From Nocardioides sp. zg-1230 (GTDB lineage: Bacteria > Actinomycetota > Actinomycetes > Propionibacteriales > Nocardioidaceae), in assembly GCF_013155335.1 (NCBI RefSeq), contig NZ_JABJQZ010000004.1:434001-498000 (forward strand): a stretch of DNA of 64,000 nucleotides, in the 5' to 3' direction. Below, in pieces: positions 26,297-35,155 of the stretch. The notes beneath the pieces were generated by a model. The model was not told the origin of the DNA. It saw only the letters and a program-made list of their open reading frames with translations, and did not search any database. Numbering within the stretch: the stretch's first letter is position 1; the number at the start of each line of letters is the position of its first letter. A program made the translations under genes and the position numbers.

Positions 26297-27160
26297 GTGG
26301 ACCGCGAGACGCCGGAGCGGGGCGAGCGCGGCGTGGCCGCGACCACGAGCACCGGCATCGGCCGTGAGGCGGTCCACGACGGCCCACGCGAGCCGAGCAG
26401 GCAGGACGCCAGGCAGGCGGCCCGGCAGAAGAGGGCGGCGCGCCGGACGCGCCGTCGCTTCGCGCGGCGGCAGTGGGCCCGTCGCTGGTTGTCCCTGCGC
26501 TACGTCCTGGCGCTGCTGCTGGTCGTGGCCCTGCTGGGCACGTCGATCCACCTGGTCTTCTTCTCGACCAGGTTGCAGGTCAAGCGGGTCGAGGTCGTCG
26601 GCAACAGCCTGCTGAGCGACGGTCGGGTCCGCGAGGTCGCCGACGTCCCGGTGGGGGAGCAGCTCGCGCTCGTCGACCTCGGCCGGGCCGATGCCCGCGT
26701 CGGCTCGCTCGCCGAGGTGGAGTCCGTCGACGTGACCCGCACCTGGCCCGACGCCGTACGCATCTCGGTGGTCGAGCGGACCGCGGTGGCGGTGGTGGAG
26801 CTCGCCGGGAGGCTGCGCGGCCTCGACGCCGACGGGGTCGTGTTCCGCGACTACGAGACCGTCCCCCGGCAGATGCCGCGCGTGCGGCCCGGGTCCAACG
26901 CCGGCACCGACGCGCTGCGCGAGGCGGCCACCGTGGTCAGCGCGCTGCCGCAGGACCTCGTCACGCGGGTCGACCACGTCGAGGTCGCCACCGTCGACCA
27001 GATCACCCTCGTCATGCGCGACCAGCGCCAGGTGCTGTGGGGGAGCGCGGAGGAGTCGGAGCTGAAGGCCGAGGTGGTCGACAAGCTGCTGGCCGCCCAG
27101 AAGGCGCCGTACTACGACGTCAGCGTCCCGGGGAACCCGACCTACCGCACGACGCCCTGA
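26297..27160 (+). CDS. ftsQ: cell division protein FtsQ
   Basis: 287-residue single-pass membrane protein. A long basic cytoplasmic segment (residues 1-70, rich in Arg) leads into one transmembrane helix at about 72-95 (LRYVLALLLVVALLGTSI). Outside are a POTRA domain (VKRVEVVGNSLLSDGRVREVA) and the FtsQ domain (VTRTWPDAVRISVVERTAVA). FtsQ links early and late division proteins. It starts with GTG one base after the murC stop. After it comes a 221-base gap with the ftsZ promoter region, as usual in actinobacteria, where ftsA is absent. Confidence 0.92.
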   Translation: MDRETPERGERGVAATTSTGIGREAVHDGPREPSRQDARQAARQKRAARRTRRRFARRQWARRWLSLRYVLALLLVVALLGTSIHLVFFSTRLQVKRVEVVGNSLLSDGRVREVADVPVGEQLALVDLGRADARVGSLAEVESVDVTRTWPDAVRISVVERTAVAVVELAGRLRGLDADGVVFRDYETVPRQMPRVRPGSNAGTDALREAATVVSALPQDLVTRVDHVEVATVDQITLVMRDQRQVLWGSAEESELKAEVVDKLLAAQKAPYYDVSVPGNPTYRTTP

Positions 27161-27267
27161 CCTCGCGACACACGCCGCGGCAGAAATTCTTTGCCGACAT
27201 GCCGTCCTTGGGCGTGTCCGCCGGTGATCGGTGCCGCTCGGTGCCTACTGTCTGGCGAAAGGCGAGG

Positions 27268-27305
27268 TTGACATAACTATAACCCTCAGGCTCACGGTTA
27301 GAGTT
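27268..27305 (+). promoter_or_regulatory. TTGACA and long inverted repeat upstream of ftsZ
   Basis: TTGACA (27268-27273) is followed by AACTATAACC (27275-27284), an 11-base centre and GGTTAGAGTT (27296-27305). The two arms match as an inverted repeat at 9 of 10 positions. The block is far more AT-rich than its surroundings and lies 77-114 bases before the ftsZ start. It looks like an operator overlapping a promoter; I see no well-spaced -10 for this TTGACA. A separate TACTGT at 27246-27251 could be another -10. The binding protein is unknown to me. Confidence 0.6.
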
Positions 27306-27381
27306 CCGCGGGCCGCGGAGGGTGCAGGGACCTCGTCCATCCCCAGACTTCACAGACCCACTCGAGGAAGGCCCCGGAGCC

Positions 27382-28629
27382 GTGGCAGCAGCGCAGAACT
27401 ACCTGGCGATCATCAAGGTCGTCGGCATCGGTGGCGGCGGCGTCAACGCCGTCAACCGCATGATCGAGGTCGGCCTCAAGGGCGTCGAGTTCATCGCCAT
27501 CAACACCGATGCGCAGGCACTCCTGATGAGCGACGCCGACGTCAAGCTCGACATCGGACGTGAGCTCACCCGCGGCCTCGGTGCCGGCGCCAACCCCGAC
27601 GTGGGCGCCAAGGCCGCCGAGGACCACGCCGACGAGATCGAGGAGGTCATCAAGGGCGCCGACATGGTCTTCGTGACCGCCGGCGAGGGTGGCGGCACCG
27701 GCACCGGTGGTGCGCCCGTCGTGGCCCGCATCGCCCGCTCGCTGGGCGCCTTGACGATCGGCGTGGTGACGCGGCCGTTCGCCTTCGAGGGTCGTCGTCG
27801 TGCCAACTCGGCGGAGGAGGGCATCAGCCAGCTCCGCGAGGAGGTCGACACCCTCATCGTGATCCCCAACGACCGGCTGCTGTCGATCACCGACCGCAAC
27901 GTGTCGATCCTCGACGCCTTCAAGCAGGCGGACCAGGTGCTGCTGCAGGGTGTCTCGGGCATCACCGACCTGATCACCACGCCCGGCCTGATCAACCTCG
28001 ACTTCGCCGACGTGAAGTCCGTGATGGCCAACGCCGGCTCCGCCCTGATGGGCATCGGCTCCGCCCGGGGCGAGGACCGTGCGGTCGCGGCCGCCGAGAT
28101 GGCGGTCTCCAGCCCGCTGCTCGAGGCCAGCATCGAGGGCGCGCACGGCGTGCTCCTCTCCATCGCCGGCGGCTCCGACCTCGGTCTCTTCGAGATCAAC
28201 GAGGCCGCCGCGCTCGTCTCGCAGGCAGCGCACGCCGAGGCCAACATCATCTTCGGCGCGACGATCGATGACGCCCTCGGCGACGAGGTGCGGGTCACCG
28301 TCATCGCGGCCGGCTTCGACGGCGGCATGCCCAAGCGTCGCTCCGACGGCAACGTGCTGCGCCAGGGCCAGCCCGCGCAGACGCAGGAGCAGACCCGCGC
28401 GGCGGCGCAGCAGATCGCCTCGAAGCCACAGGCCCCGGCCCGCAGCGAGCAGGCGTCCCCCCCGGCGCAGGCGACGTTCGCCCCGTCGACCCGCGACGAC
28501 CGCTCGCAGCCGGCGCCGTCCCAGCAGGGCCAGCCCGCCCAGCAGGCCCAGCAGCCCGCGCCGTCGCGGCCGGCCCGTCAGGTGCAGTTCGACGACGACG
28601 ACCTCGACGTCCCCGACTTCCTGAAGTGA
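27382..28629 (+). CDS. ftsZ: cell division GTPase FtsZ
   Basis: 415-residue tubulin homologue that forms the Z ring. The N-terminus reads [20 protein letters not shown], as in other actinobacterial FtsZ. The GTP-binding signature [10 protein letters not shown] lies near residues 102-111 and the T7 loop contains [11 protein letters not shown]. After residue about 318 there is a Gln/Pro/Ala-rich linker, then the conserved C-terminal peptide [10 protein letters not shown] that binds SepF and other partners. GTG 27382 is chosen by homology and GAGGAAGG at 27364-27371; longer in-frame starts lack support. The stop overlaps the pgeF start (GTGA). Confidence 0.97.
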   Translation: MAAAQNYLAIIKVVGIGGGGVNAVNRMIEVGLKGVEFIAINTDAQALLMSDADVKLDIGRELTRGLGAGANPDVGAKAAEDHADEIEEVIKGADMVFVTAGEGGGTGTGGAPVVARIARSLGALTIGVVTRPFAFEGRRRANSAEEGISQLREEVDTLIVIPNDRLLSITDRNVSILDAFKQADQVLLQGVSGITDLITTPGLINLDFADVKSVMANAGSALMGIGSARGEDRAVAAAEMAVSSPLLEASIEGAHGVLLSIAGGSDLGLFEINEAAALVSQAAHAEANIIFGATIDDALGDEVRVTVIAAGFDGGMPKRRSDGNVLRQGQPAQTQEQTRAAAQQIASKPQAPARSEQASPPAQATFAPSTRDDRSQPAPSQQGQPAQQAQQPAPSRPARQVQFDDDDLDVPDFLK

Positions 28630-29318
28630 GGTTCCTCCACCGTGACACCCTGGCCACGGCGCACGGCGCCGTGGCCGTGGGCTTCACCGAGCCCCTGCCG
28701 ATCATCACCGACGTGGGCCAGGCGCGGGCGACCGTGCTGGCCGACGTCGGCGCGGTGACCGGCAGGACGCCGTGGGTGATGCACCAGGTGCACGGTGCCG
28801 ACCTGCACGTGGTCGGGGACGACGAGGTCGCCGATCACCCGGTCCTCGACGTGGACGCGCTGGCCACGACGCGCAGCGACGTGGCTCTCATGGCGCGGGC
28901 GGCCGACTGCGTGCCCCTGCTGCTCGCGTCGCCCGAGGGGGCCGTCTCGGCGGTGCACGCCGGTCGGCGGGGCCTCGCCCTCGGGGTCGTCCCCGAGGCC
29001 GTCAGGTGCCTGCGCGACCTCGGCGCCACCCGGCTGACCGCCTGGGTCGGTCCGCACATCTGCGGGCGGTGCTACGAGGTGCCACAGCCGATGCAGGAAG
29101 AGGTGGTCGCGCTGGTGCCTGCCTCACGATCCACCACGTCGTGGGGCACGCCCGCGCTCGACCTCGGGGCAGGCGTGCGTGCGCAGCTCGAGGGGGAGGG
29201 TGTCGACGACGTACGCACGGTCGACGCCTGCACGCGCGAGGACGACCGCTGGCCCTCCTACCGCCGCGAGGGCGACGCCGCCCTGCGCTTCGCCGGCGTG
29301 GTCTGGAGGGAGTCGTGA
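28626..29318 (+). CDS. pgeF: purine nucleoside phosphorylase / laccase-domain protein (PgeF, YfiH family)
   Basis: 230 residues. Members of the YfiH family act on purine nucleosides and, in E. coli, PgeF corrects peptidoglycan precursors that carry L-Ser in place of L-Ala. Conserved metal-ligand regions are visible: [12 protein letters not shown] (His), [13 protein letters not shown] (Cys), [15 protein letters not shown] (His) and [14 protein letters not shown]. The position directly after ftsZ, overlapping by GTGA, is typical in actinobacteria. The protein is cytoplasmic with no signal peptide. The assignment of enzyme activity rests on the family, not on this sequence. Confidence 0.88.
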   Translation: MRFLHRDTLATAHGAVAVGFTEPLPIITDVGQARATVLADVGAVTGRTPWVMHQVHGADLHVVGDDEVADHPVLDVDALATTRSDVALMARAADCVPLLLASPEGAVSAVHAGRRGLALGVVPEAVRCLRDLGATRLTAWVGPHICGRCYEVPQPMQEEVVALVPASRSTTSWGTPALDLGAGVRAQLEGEGVDDVRTVDACTREDDRWPSYRREGDAALRFAGVVWRES

Positions 29319-30013
29319 GCCGCCCCGACGAGATCGCGGCCAATCTCGACGTCGTACGCCACCGCATCGTCGCCGCGTGCGTCGAGGCCGGTCGTCCGGA
29401 GGACGACGTCTCGCTCGTGGTGGTCACCAAGTTCTTCCCTGCCTCCGACGTCCGGCTGCTCGCCGAGATGGGGGTGACCGACGTGGGGGAGAACCGGCAC
29501 CAGGAGGCCGAGGCGAAGGCCTTCGAGTGCGCCGACCTCGGGCTGCGCTGGCACTTCATCGGCGGCCTCCAGTCCAACAAGGCCGCCGCCGTCGCGTCCT
29601 ACGCCGACGTGGTGGAGTCGGTCGACCGGCCCAAGCTGGCCGGCCCGCTCGCGCGCGGCGCCCAGGCCCGGGGCCGCGACGTTGACGTGCTGCTCCAGGT
29701 CAGTCTCGACCCGCCCGGGGCCGACAACCGTTCCGGGGCGCGCCCCGACGACCTCGCAGACCTCGCGCGGCGCGTCGAGGAGGCCGGCATGCTGCGGCTG
29801 CGCGGCCTGATGGCCGTCGCGCCCCTCGGTGAGGACCCCGACGCCGCGTTCGCCAGGCTCGCCGACGTCCGCCAGTCGTTCCTGCACGACCACCCGCAGG
29901 CGACCGCGTTGTCCGCGGGGATGAGCGGTGACCTCGAGGCGGCGATCCGCCACGGTGCGACACACGTGCGTGTCGGCTCCGCGGTCCTCGGTGAGAGGCC
30001 CACGGTCCAGTAA
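29315..30013 (+). CDS. PLP homeostasis protein (YggS/PLPBP family)
   Basis: 232-residue single-domain alanine-racemase-like barrel that binds pyridoxal phosphate and buffers it, without known catalysis. The PLP lysine is K39 in LVVVTKFFPASDV. Other family marks are VGENRHQEAEAKA, WHFIGGLQSNKA and the C-terminal LSAGMSGDLEAAIRHGATHVRVGSAVLG (phosphate-binding). The GTG start overlaps the pgeF stop. The gene sits between pgeF and sepF, the standard order in Gram-positive dcw regions. Confidence 0.93.
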   Translation: MSRPDEIAANLDVVRHRIVAACVEAGRPEDDVSLVVVTKFFPASDVRLLAEMGVTDVGENRHQEAEAKAFECADLGLRWHFIGGLQSNKAAAVASYADVVESVDRPKLAGPLARGAQARGRDVDVLLQVSLDPPGADNRSGARPDDLADLARRVEEAGMLRLRGLMAVAPLGEDPDAAFARLADVRQSFLHDHPQATALSAGMSGDLEAAIRHGATHVRVGSAVLGERPTVQ

Positions 30014-30074
30014 TGTCCACAACAGTCAACAGGTGCCCGGTCCCGGGTGCCAGGTCTAGCGGAGGAACAGTCTC

Positions 30075-30560
30075 ATGAGCGGCGCGATGCGCAAGATCGG
30101 CGAGTACCTCGGCCTGCTCGAGGACACCGGCCACTACGACGACTACGACGGTGACACCGAGACCACGACCCACGACGCTGTCGACCAGCGTCCTGCCGTG
30201 CGCGAGCGTCGCCCTGCCCCTGTGTCCGACCTCGCCGAGCGCCGTCGACCGGCCTCGGTCCAGACAGGAGTCGTGGCCGAGTTGAGCCGCATCACCACCC
30301 TCCACCCCCGCAACTACAACGAGGCCCGTCTCGTCGGTGAGAACTACCGCGACGGCACCCCCGTGATCATGAACCTCAGCGAGATGGACGACAACGACGC
30401 CAAGCGCCTCGTCGACTTCGCCGCCGGCCTGATCTTCGCCACGCGCGGGTCCATCGAGCGGGTGACCAACAAGGTCTTCCTGCTCTCGCCCCCCAACGTC
30501 GCGGTCTCGGCCGAGGACAAGGAGCGGATCGCCGAGGACGGGTTCTTCAACCAGAGCTGA
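30075..30560 (+). CDS. sepF: cell division protein SepF
   Basis: 161 residues. The first helix ([12 protein letters not shown]) is the amphipathic membrane anchor. An acidic, disordered stretch follows (residues 20-65), then the SepF domain, about 75-160, with [38 protein letters not shown] and [10 protein letters not shown]. SepF tethers the FtsZ C-terminal peptide to the membrane in bacteria without FtsA, which fits its absence here. The ATG at 30075 is preceded by GGAGG at 30060-30064; an internal ATG at 30087 is also possible. Confidence 0.95.
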   Translation: MSGAMRKIGEYLGLLEDTGHYDDYDGDTETTTHDAVDQRPAVRERRPAPVSDLAERRRPASVQTGVVAELSRITTLHPRNYNEARLVGENYRDGTPVIMNLSEMDDNDAKRLVDFAAGLIFATRGSIERVTNKVFLLSPPNVAVSAEDKERIAEDGFFNQS

Positions 30561-30562
30561 TC

Positions 30563-30568
30563 CATAAT
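30563..30568 (+). promoter_or_regulatory. -10 element CATAAT, leaderless promoter of yggT
   Basis: CATAAT immediately follows the sepF stop and lies 6 bases before the GTG at 30575, which has no ribosome site. Confidence 0.5.
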
Positions 30569-30574
30569 TCAGTC

Positions 30575-30868
30575 GTGGTGATCTTCGGTTCGATCCTCTG
30601 GTACCTCCTCTTCATCTTCATCGGCCTGCTCTGGATCCGGTTCATCGTGGACTGGGTGCAGGTGTTCGCACGCCGGTGGGAGCCGAAGGGCCCGCTGCTC
30701 GTGGCGCTGGAAGGTGTCTACTCAGCCACCGACCCGCCGATCGTGGCGCTGCGTCGCGTCGTCCCGCCGCTCCGCATCGGGCAGGTCGCGCTGGACCTGA
30801 GCTTCCTGCTGGTGATGGTGGGAGCATGGCTGCTGCTCAACGTGGTCGCGACCATCTTCGGCCTCTAG
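30575..30868 (+). CDS. YggT family membrane protein
   Basis: 97 residues with two transmembrane helices (about 3-26 and 72-95) joined by a loop containing LEGVYSATDPPIVALRRVVPPL, the YggT signature. YggT proteins lie next to sepF and divIVA in Gram-positive bacteria and are thought to assist membrane or division functions; the exact role is unknown. The GTG start is read as leaderless from a CATAAT element 6 bases upstream. wag31 follows after a 104-base gap with its own promoter. Confidence 0.9.
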   Translation: MVIFGSILWYLLFIFIGLLWIRFIVDWVQVFARRWEPKGPLLVALEGVYSATDPPIVALRRVVPPLRIGQVALDLSFLLVMVGAWLLLNVVATIFGL

Positions 30869-30914
30869 AACCATCCGTCACACGGGTCACTGTGCCCGGT
30901 GGCGTCCCGGGCGC

Positions 30915-30920
30915 TATTGT
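30915..30920 (+). promoter_or_regulatory. -10 element TATTGT upstream of wag31
   Basis: TATTGT lies 52 bases before the wag31 ATG in a locally AT-rich stretch. No clear -35 is seen at 17 bases. Confidence 0.4.
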
Positions 30921-30972
30921 CTTCTGACAGCAGAGCCACCGTGATATCGATCGTGAAAGTTTGGGTGAGGTC

Positions 30973-31734
30973 ATGCCGCTGACGCCTGAGGACGTGAGCA
31001 ACAAGCGCTTTACGCCTGTCCGCCTCCGTGAGGGCTACGACATGGGCGAGGTGGACCAGTTCCTCGACGAGGTCGAGGCCGAGCTCGCCCGGCTGACCAA
31101 GGAGAACGACGACCTGCGGGCCAAGCTGTCGGCCGCGCAGTCCGGCGGTCCCTCGACGTCCGCCCCGGCGACGACGTCGTTCGCCCCGGCCGCTCCTGAG
31201 CCGGAGCCCGAGCCGGAGCCGGAGCCGGAGCCCCAGCGGGCCGCCCCGGCCCCCGTGGCCGCCGCCGCTCCCGTGCAGACGATGCGCGTCGAGACGGTGC
31301 CCGAGGCGTCCAACGCCGCCGCGCGCCTGCTCGAGATCGCGACGCGCAACGCCGACGAGCTCGTCGAGGACGCCAAGAACGAGGCCGACCGCATCGTCGG
31401 CGCCGCTCGCACGAAGGCCGAGCGGGTCGAGTCCGAGGCCAAGACCAAGGCCGACCGCATGGAGGCCGACGCCCGTCAGCGTTCGCAGATGCTCGACTCC
31501 GAGACCGCCGAGCGCCGCCAGCAGATGTTCGGCGACCTGGAGAAGGAGCGCGACAAGCTCAACAGCGACGTCGAGACCCTCCGCCAGTTCGAGCGCGAGT
31601 ACCGCTCCCGCCTGAAGACCTACTTCACGCAGCAGCTCGAGGCCCTGGCCAACGGCAGCGAGACACAGGCTCCGGTCGACAGCGGCAACGCGCCCAAGCG
31701 CCTCCGCTCGGTCCTCGGCGACGACGAGAACTGA
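30973..31734 (+). CDS. wag31: polar growth protein Wag31 / DivIVA
   Basis: 253-residue coiled-coil protein that marks cell poles and curved membranes and directs apical wall growth. The N-terminal DivIVA domain has LTPEDVSNKRFTPVRLREGYD and EVDQFLDEVEAELARL. A linker includes a Pro-Glu repeat (PEPEPEPEPEP, about residues 77-88), and a long charged coiled coil spans residues 110-215. The ATG at 30973 is set by family homology; an upstream in-frame GTG at 30961 would add four residues. A very strong hairpin follows the stop, so the dcw-associated region ends here. Confidence 0.93.
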   Translation: MPLTPEDVSNKRFTPVRLREGYDMGEVDQFLDEVEAELARLTKENDDLRAKLSAAQSGGPSTSAPATTSFAPAAPEPEPEPEPEPEPQRAAPAPVAAAAPVQTMRVETVPEASNAAARLLEIATRNADELVEDAKNEADRIVGAARTKAERVESEAKTKADRMEADARQRSQMLDSETAERRQQMFGDLEKERDKLNSDVETLRQFEREYRSRLKTYFTQQLEALANGSETQAPVDSGNAPKRLRSVLGDDEN

Positions 31735-31754
31735 CAGCCGCAGCCAGCACAGCA

Positions 31755-31790
31755 GCGAGAACGACCGCCCCTCGGGGTGGTCGTTCTCGC
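31755..31790 (+). terminator. strong hairpin after wag31
   Basis: The arms 31755-31771 and 31774-31790 pair over 17 positions with a single G-T wobble and an almost absent loop. The hairpin begins 20 bases after the wag31 stop and is followed by ATTTCGG. It is a probable intrinsic terminator. Confidence 0.8.
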
Positions 31791-31890
31791 ATTTCGGCGA
31801 GCCGAGGTTGGTTCGTCAGGGTGCACCGGCTAGCCTCCCTGCCACCGTGTGGTTCCCGCCACACCTGATGCATGCTGGAGGCCCTCGGAG

Positions 31891-32892
31891 ATGGCTGGCA
31901 CCACACGCAAGTCCCTGGCCGGCACCGCGGCCGCTGCTGCGAAGCGGGTGATCGGTCGCAAGCGCGCCGCGAGCCCGGACGGGGCCGTGGCCGACGAGGC
32001 GCCGGCGAAGAAGGCCGCTGCCAAGAAGGCGCCCGCGAAGAAGTCGGCTGCGAAGAAGGCCCCCGCCAGCACGTCGCCCGCGAAGAAGGCGCCCGCCAAG
32101 AAGGTGACTTCGAAGAAGGCGGCCGGCACCAAGAAGGCAGCCGCCACCACGTCGGCCACGAGGAAGGCCGCTGCCACGAAGACGCCTGCGAAGAAGTCGG
32201 CTGCGAAGAAGGCCCCGGCCAGCACGTCGCCCGCCAAGAAGGCGCCCGCCACGAAGGCGCCGGTGAAGAAGGCGCCCGCCACGAAGAAGGCGCCTGCCAC
32301 GAAGTCGGCCGCCGTGAAGGCCCCGGCCGAGAAGTCTCCGCCCGCGAAGGCGACGACGAAGACCACGACGAAGAAGACAGCGGCTGCGAAGGCTGCGCCC
32401 ACCACCACTCCGACGAAGAAGGCTGCGCCCGTGACGAAGGCCGCTCCGACGCCTGCCAAGAAGGCAGCGCCGGCGAAGAAGGTACGCAAGGCCACTCCCT
32501 CCACCCTGGTGGTGCTCGACGGTGAGGACCCCTGGACCAAGGGCGAGCTCAACGAGGTAGTGAAGGAGCTCAAGGAGCACCGCGACCGGCTCGCGGCGAT
32601 CGTGGGGGAGTCCGAGCAGGAGCTCGCCGGCCTCATGCGCGACGCCGGCGACGGGGCCGGTCACGACCAGGCCGACGTGGGAGCGACGAGCTTCGAGCGC
32701 GACCACGAGCTCACCGTCCTGGCCCGCGAGCGGGAGACGCTGGTGCAGATCGAGCGGGCGCTGGCCCACATCGACGACGGCACCTACGGCGTGTGCGACT
32801 CCTGCGGCAACCCCGTGGGCAAGAATCGGTTGATGGCGGTGCCGCATGCCACACTGTGCATGTCATGCAAGCAGCGCGAGGAGCGTCGCTGA
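31891..32892 (+). CDS. DksA/TraR zinc finger protein with histone-H1-like tail
   Basis: 333 residues in two very different parts. Residues 1 to about 200 are Lys/Ala/Pro repeats (KKAPAKK, PAKKA types), like the C-terminal tail of histone H1 and of mycobacterial HupB. Residues about 205-333 form a DksA/TraR-type domain: a coiled coil (WTKGELNEVVKELKEHRDRL) and a zinc finger C302-x2-C305-x17-C323-x2-C326. DksA-like proteins act in the RNA polymerase secondary channel; the tail should bind DNA or RNA non-specifically. Function here is inferred. ATG 31891 is chosen over an in-frame GTG at 31849 because it starts the basic tail. The 3' end overlaps lspA. Confidence 0.82.
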   Translation: MAGTTRKSLAGTAAAAAKRVIGRKRAASPDGAVADEAPAKKAAAKKAPAKKSAAKKAPASTSPAKKAPAKKVTSKKAAGTKKAAATTSATRKAAATKTPAKKSAAKKAPASTSPAKKAPATKAPVKKAPATKKAPATKSAAVKAPAEKSPPAKATTKTTTKKTAAAKAAPTTTPTKKAAPVTKAAPTPAKKAAPAKKVRKATPSTLVVLDGEDPWTKGELNEVVKELKEHRDRLAAIVGESEQELAGLMRDAGDGAGHDQADVGATSFERDHELTVLARERETLVQIERALAHIDDGTYGVCDSCGNPVGKNRLMAVPHATLCMSCKQREERR

Positions 32893-33437
32893 ACCCCAGC
32901 GACCATGCCGACCACGTCCCTGCCCGACCCCGCGTCGACGCGCGGCTGGTGTTCGCAGCGGTGGCCCTCGTGGCCTACGGCCTCGACCTGGTCAGCAAGC
33001 AGTGGGCGCTGTCCGAGCTGGCCGACGGTGACATCCCGGTCCTCGGCGACTGGTTCACCCTCCACCTGACGTTCAACCCCGGCGCCGCGTTCAGCACCGG
33101 CACCGACTTCACCATCGTCTTCACCTGCCTGGCGATGGTCGCGGTCGCGGTCGTGCTGTGGCTCAGCCGACGGATCGCCAGCATCGGCTGGGCGCTCGCC
33201 CTCGGCCTGCTCCTCGGTGGTGTGGGCGGCAACCTCACCGACCGGATCGTGCGCGAGCCCGAGCCCTTCCACGGGCACGTCGTCGACTTCCTCATGCTGC
33301 CCAACTGGCCGGTCTTCAACATCGCCGACATCTGCATCAACGTCGCGGCCGGCCTGATCATCCTGCAGACCTTCCGGGGCATCTCCCTCGACGGCACCCG
33401 CGACTCCGACCGCGGGTCCGAGCGCGAGGCGGCGTGA
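32865..33437 (+). CDS. lspA: signal peptidase II (lipoprotein signal peptidase)
   Basis: 190-residue membrane aspartyl protease that cleaves prolipoprotein signal peptides. Four transmembrane helices are evident. The catalytic aspartates are in [12 protein letters not shown] and FNIADICIN, and [10 protein letters not shown] is the family motif. The start is uncertain. ATG 32865 lies 28 bases inside the upstream gene and lacks a ribosome site, while GAGGAG at 32878-32883 is well placed for a CTG at 32889. The 3' end overlaps the pseudouridine synthase start (GTGA). Confidence 0.92.
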   Translation: MQAARGASLNPSDHADHVPARPRVDARLVFAAVALVAYGLDLVSKQWALSELADGDIPVLGDWFTLHLTFNPGAAFSTGTDFTIVFTCLAMVAVAVVLWLSRRIASIGWALALGLLLGGVGGNLTDRIVREPEPFHGHVVDFLMLPNWPVFNIADICINVAAGLIILQTFRGISLDGTRDSDRGSEREAA

Positions 33438-34372
33438 CCACCCACGCCGAGCAGCGCACGGTCCTCGTCCCCGACGGTCTCGCGGGCGAGCGTGTGGACG
33501 CCGCGATGGCACGGATGTTCGGCCTCTCACGCACCCGCGCAGCCGACCTCATCGCCCAGGGGCTGGTGCACGTCGACGGCGCGGGCGTCGGCAAGAGCGA
33601 CCGGGTCCATGCCGGCTCCATGCTCGACGTCACGATCCCGGCCGAGCGCGACCCGCTCGAGGTGAAGGCCGAGGTCGTCGAGGGGATCCGGATCATCCAC
33701 GACGACGACGCCATCGTGGTCATCGACAAGCCCGTCGGTGTCGCCGTGCACCCCTCGCCCGGCTGGCGCGGGCCGACCGTCGTCGGGCACCTCGCCGGCG
33801 CGGGCTACCGGATCTCCACCAGCGGTGCCAAGGAGCGCGAGGGCATCGTCCAGCGCCTCGACGTCGGCACCTCCGGCGTCATGGTCATCGCGAAGTCCGA
33901 GCACGCCTACTCCGTGCTGAAGAACGCGTTCCGCCACCGCACGGTCGACAAGACCTACCACGCGCTGGTGCAGGGGCACCCCGATCCGCTCGCCGGCACG
34001 GTCGACGCCCCCATCGGCCGCCACCCGCACCACGACTACAAGTTCGCGGTGATGGCCGACGGCCGCCACAGCGTCACCCACTACGAGACGCTCGAGGCGC
34101 ACCGGTTCGCCAGCCTGCTCGAGGTCCACCTGGAGACCGGGCGCACCCACCAGATCCGGGTGCACATGAGTGCGCTCAAGCACCCCTGCGTGGGCGACCT
34201 GACCTACGGTGCCGACCCCACGCTCGCCAAGCGCCTGGGGCTCGAGCGGCAGTGGTTGCACGCCATGCGCCTGGGCTTCGACCACCCGGAGACCGGTGAC
34301 TACGTCACGTACGAGTCGACCTACCCCGACGACCTCGCGCACGCGCTCGACGTCATCCGCGATGAGCACTGA
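33434..34372 (+). CDS. 23S rRNA pseudouridine synthase, RluA/RluD family
   Basis: 312 residues. An N-terminal S4 RNA-binding domain ([24 protein letters not shown]) precedes the pseudouridine synthase domain. The catalytic aspartate is D143 in [16 protein letters not shown], and [10 protein letters not shown] is the second family signature. By the lspA neighbourhood it corresponds to the RluD-type enzyme that modifies 23S rRNA helix 69, but RluA-type specificity cannot be read from sequence alone. It is coupled to lspA by a GTGA overlap, and its end overlaps the acetyltransferase start by 11 bases. Confidence 0.9.
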   Translation: MTTHAEQRTVLVPDGLAGERVDAAMARMFGLSRTRAADLIAQGLVHVDGAGVGKSDRVHAGSMLDVTIPAERDPLEVKAEVVEGIRIIHDDDAIVVIDKPVGVAVHPSPGWRGPTVVGHLAGAGYRISTSGAKEREGIVQRLDVGTSGVMVIAKSEHAYSVLKNAFRHRTVDKTYHALVQGHPDPLAGTVDAPIGRHPHHDYKFAVMADGRHSVTHYETLEAHRFASLLEVHLETGRTHQIRVHMSALKHPCVGDLTYGADPTLAKRLGLERQWLHAMRLGFDHPETGDYVTYESTYPDDLAHALDVIRDEH

Positions 34373-35060
34373 CCTGGTCCTTCGTCCGGCCACCCCCGAC
34401 GACCTCCCGGCGATCGCCGAGCTGCACCTCGCGGCACGGCACGGCGCGGGTGAGGCGTTCCCTCCGCCGGTGCACCCCGACGAGGAGGCGCGGGCGTGGG
34501 TGGCCGGCTGGGACCTGACGGCGTACGACGTCTGGGTGGCCGAGCGCGGGGGCGTGCCGGCCGGCTACGCGCGCTGGACCGCGACCTGGCTCGACGACCT
34601 CTACGTCCACCCCGAGCACCAGGGTCACGGCGTCGGGACGGCGCTGTTCGACCTCGTCGCCTCGACCCGCCCCGGTGGCTTCTGCCTGTGGGTCTTCGAG
34701 TCCAACACGCCGGCGCGCGCGTTCTACCGCAGGCACGGGTGCCTCGAGCTCGAGCGCACCGACGGGTCGGCCAACGAGGAGCACGCACCCGACATCCGGG
34801 TGGCGTGTCCCGGCGCCGATCCGCTGGCCTTCCTCCGCGGCCTGATCGACGAGACCGACCTGGTGCTCGGCGACGTCCTGGCGCGACGTACGGCGCTGAC
34901 CCGGGCCGTGCAGGCGGTGAAGCCGTCCACCGAGCGCGACGCCGTCCGTGAGGCCGACATCGTCGAGCGGGTGGCCGCCGTGGTGCCCGAGCTCGGCATC
35001 GGGCGGGTGGCCCGCATCGTCGACGTCATCATCGCCGAGTCCCTCGACGCCTCCGGCTGA
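34362..35060 (+). CDS. GNAT acetyltransferase with C-terminal chorismate-mutase-like domain
   Basis: 232 residues. Residues 1-155 are a GNAT domain: [18 protein letters not shown] opens it and [20 protein letters not shown] carries the acetyl-CoA loop, then [16 protein letters not shown]. Residues about 160-232 look like the AroQ helical fold: an R..ID..D..L...L..R.....V...K pattern ([19 protein letters not shown]), followed by [17 protein letters not shown] and [10 protein letters not shown]. Both halves read in one frame with even base composition, so this is a fusion, not a sequencing join. Substrates are unknown. The ATG at 34362 overlaps the preceding gene by 11 bases. Confidence 0.78.
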   Translation: MSTDLVLRPATPDDLPAIAELHLAARHGAGEAFPPPVHPDEEARAWVAGWDLTAYDVWVAERGGVPAGYARWTATWLDDLYVHPEHQGHGVGTALFDLVASTRPGGFCLWVFESNTPARAFYRRHGCLELERTDGSANEEHAPDIRVACPGADPLAFLRGLIDETDLVLGDVLARRTALTRAVQAVKPSTERDAVREADIVERVAAVVPELGIGRVARIVDVIIAESLDASG

Positions 35061-35088
35061 CCCGGCCGGGCCCGGGGCTCCACGCGCA

Positions 35089-35125
35089 ACGACCGGCCGC
35101 ACCCGAGGTGGGCGCGGCCGGTCGT
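35089..35125. terminator. bidirectional hairpin between convergent genes
   Basis: ACGACCGGCCGC (35089-35100) and GCGGCCGGTCGT (35114-35125) form a perfect 12-base stem with a 13-base loop. It lies between the acetyltransferase stop and the stop of the minus-strand ThuA gene, and can serve both. Confidence 0.7.
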
Positions 35126-35155
35126 CACCGTGGGGTGTGTGCCGGCTGGGATCGG

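Noticed and set aside
31990..32480. Tandem DNA repeat or satellite
   Set aside because: The repetition is at protein level (Lys/Ala/Pro codons) within an intact frame; DNA units vary and are not exact.
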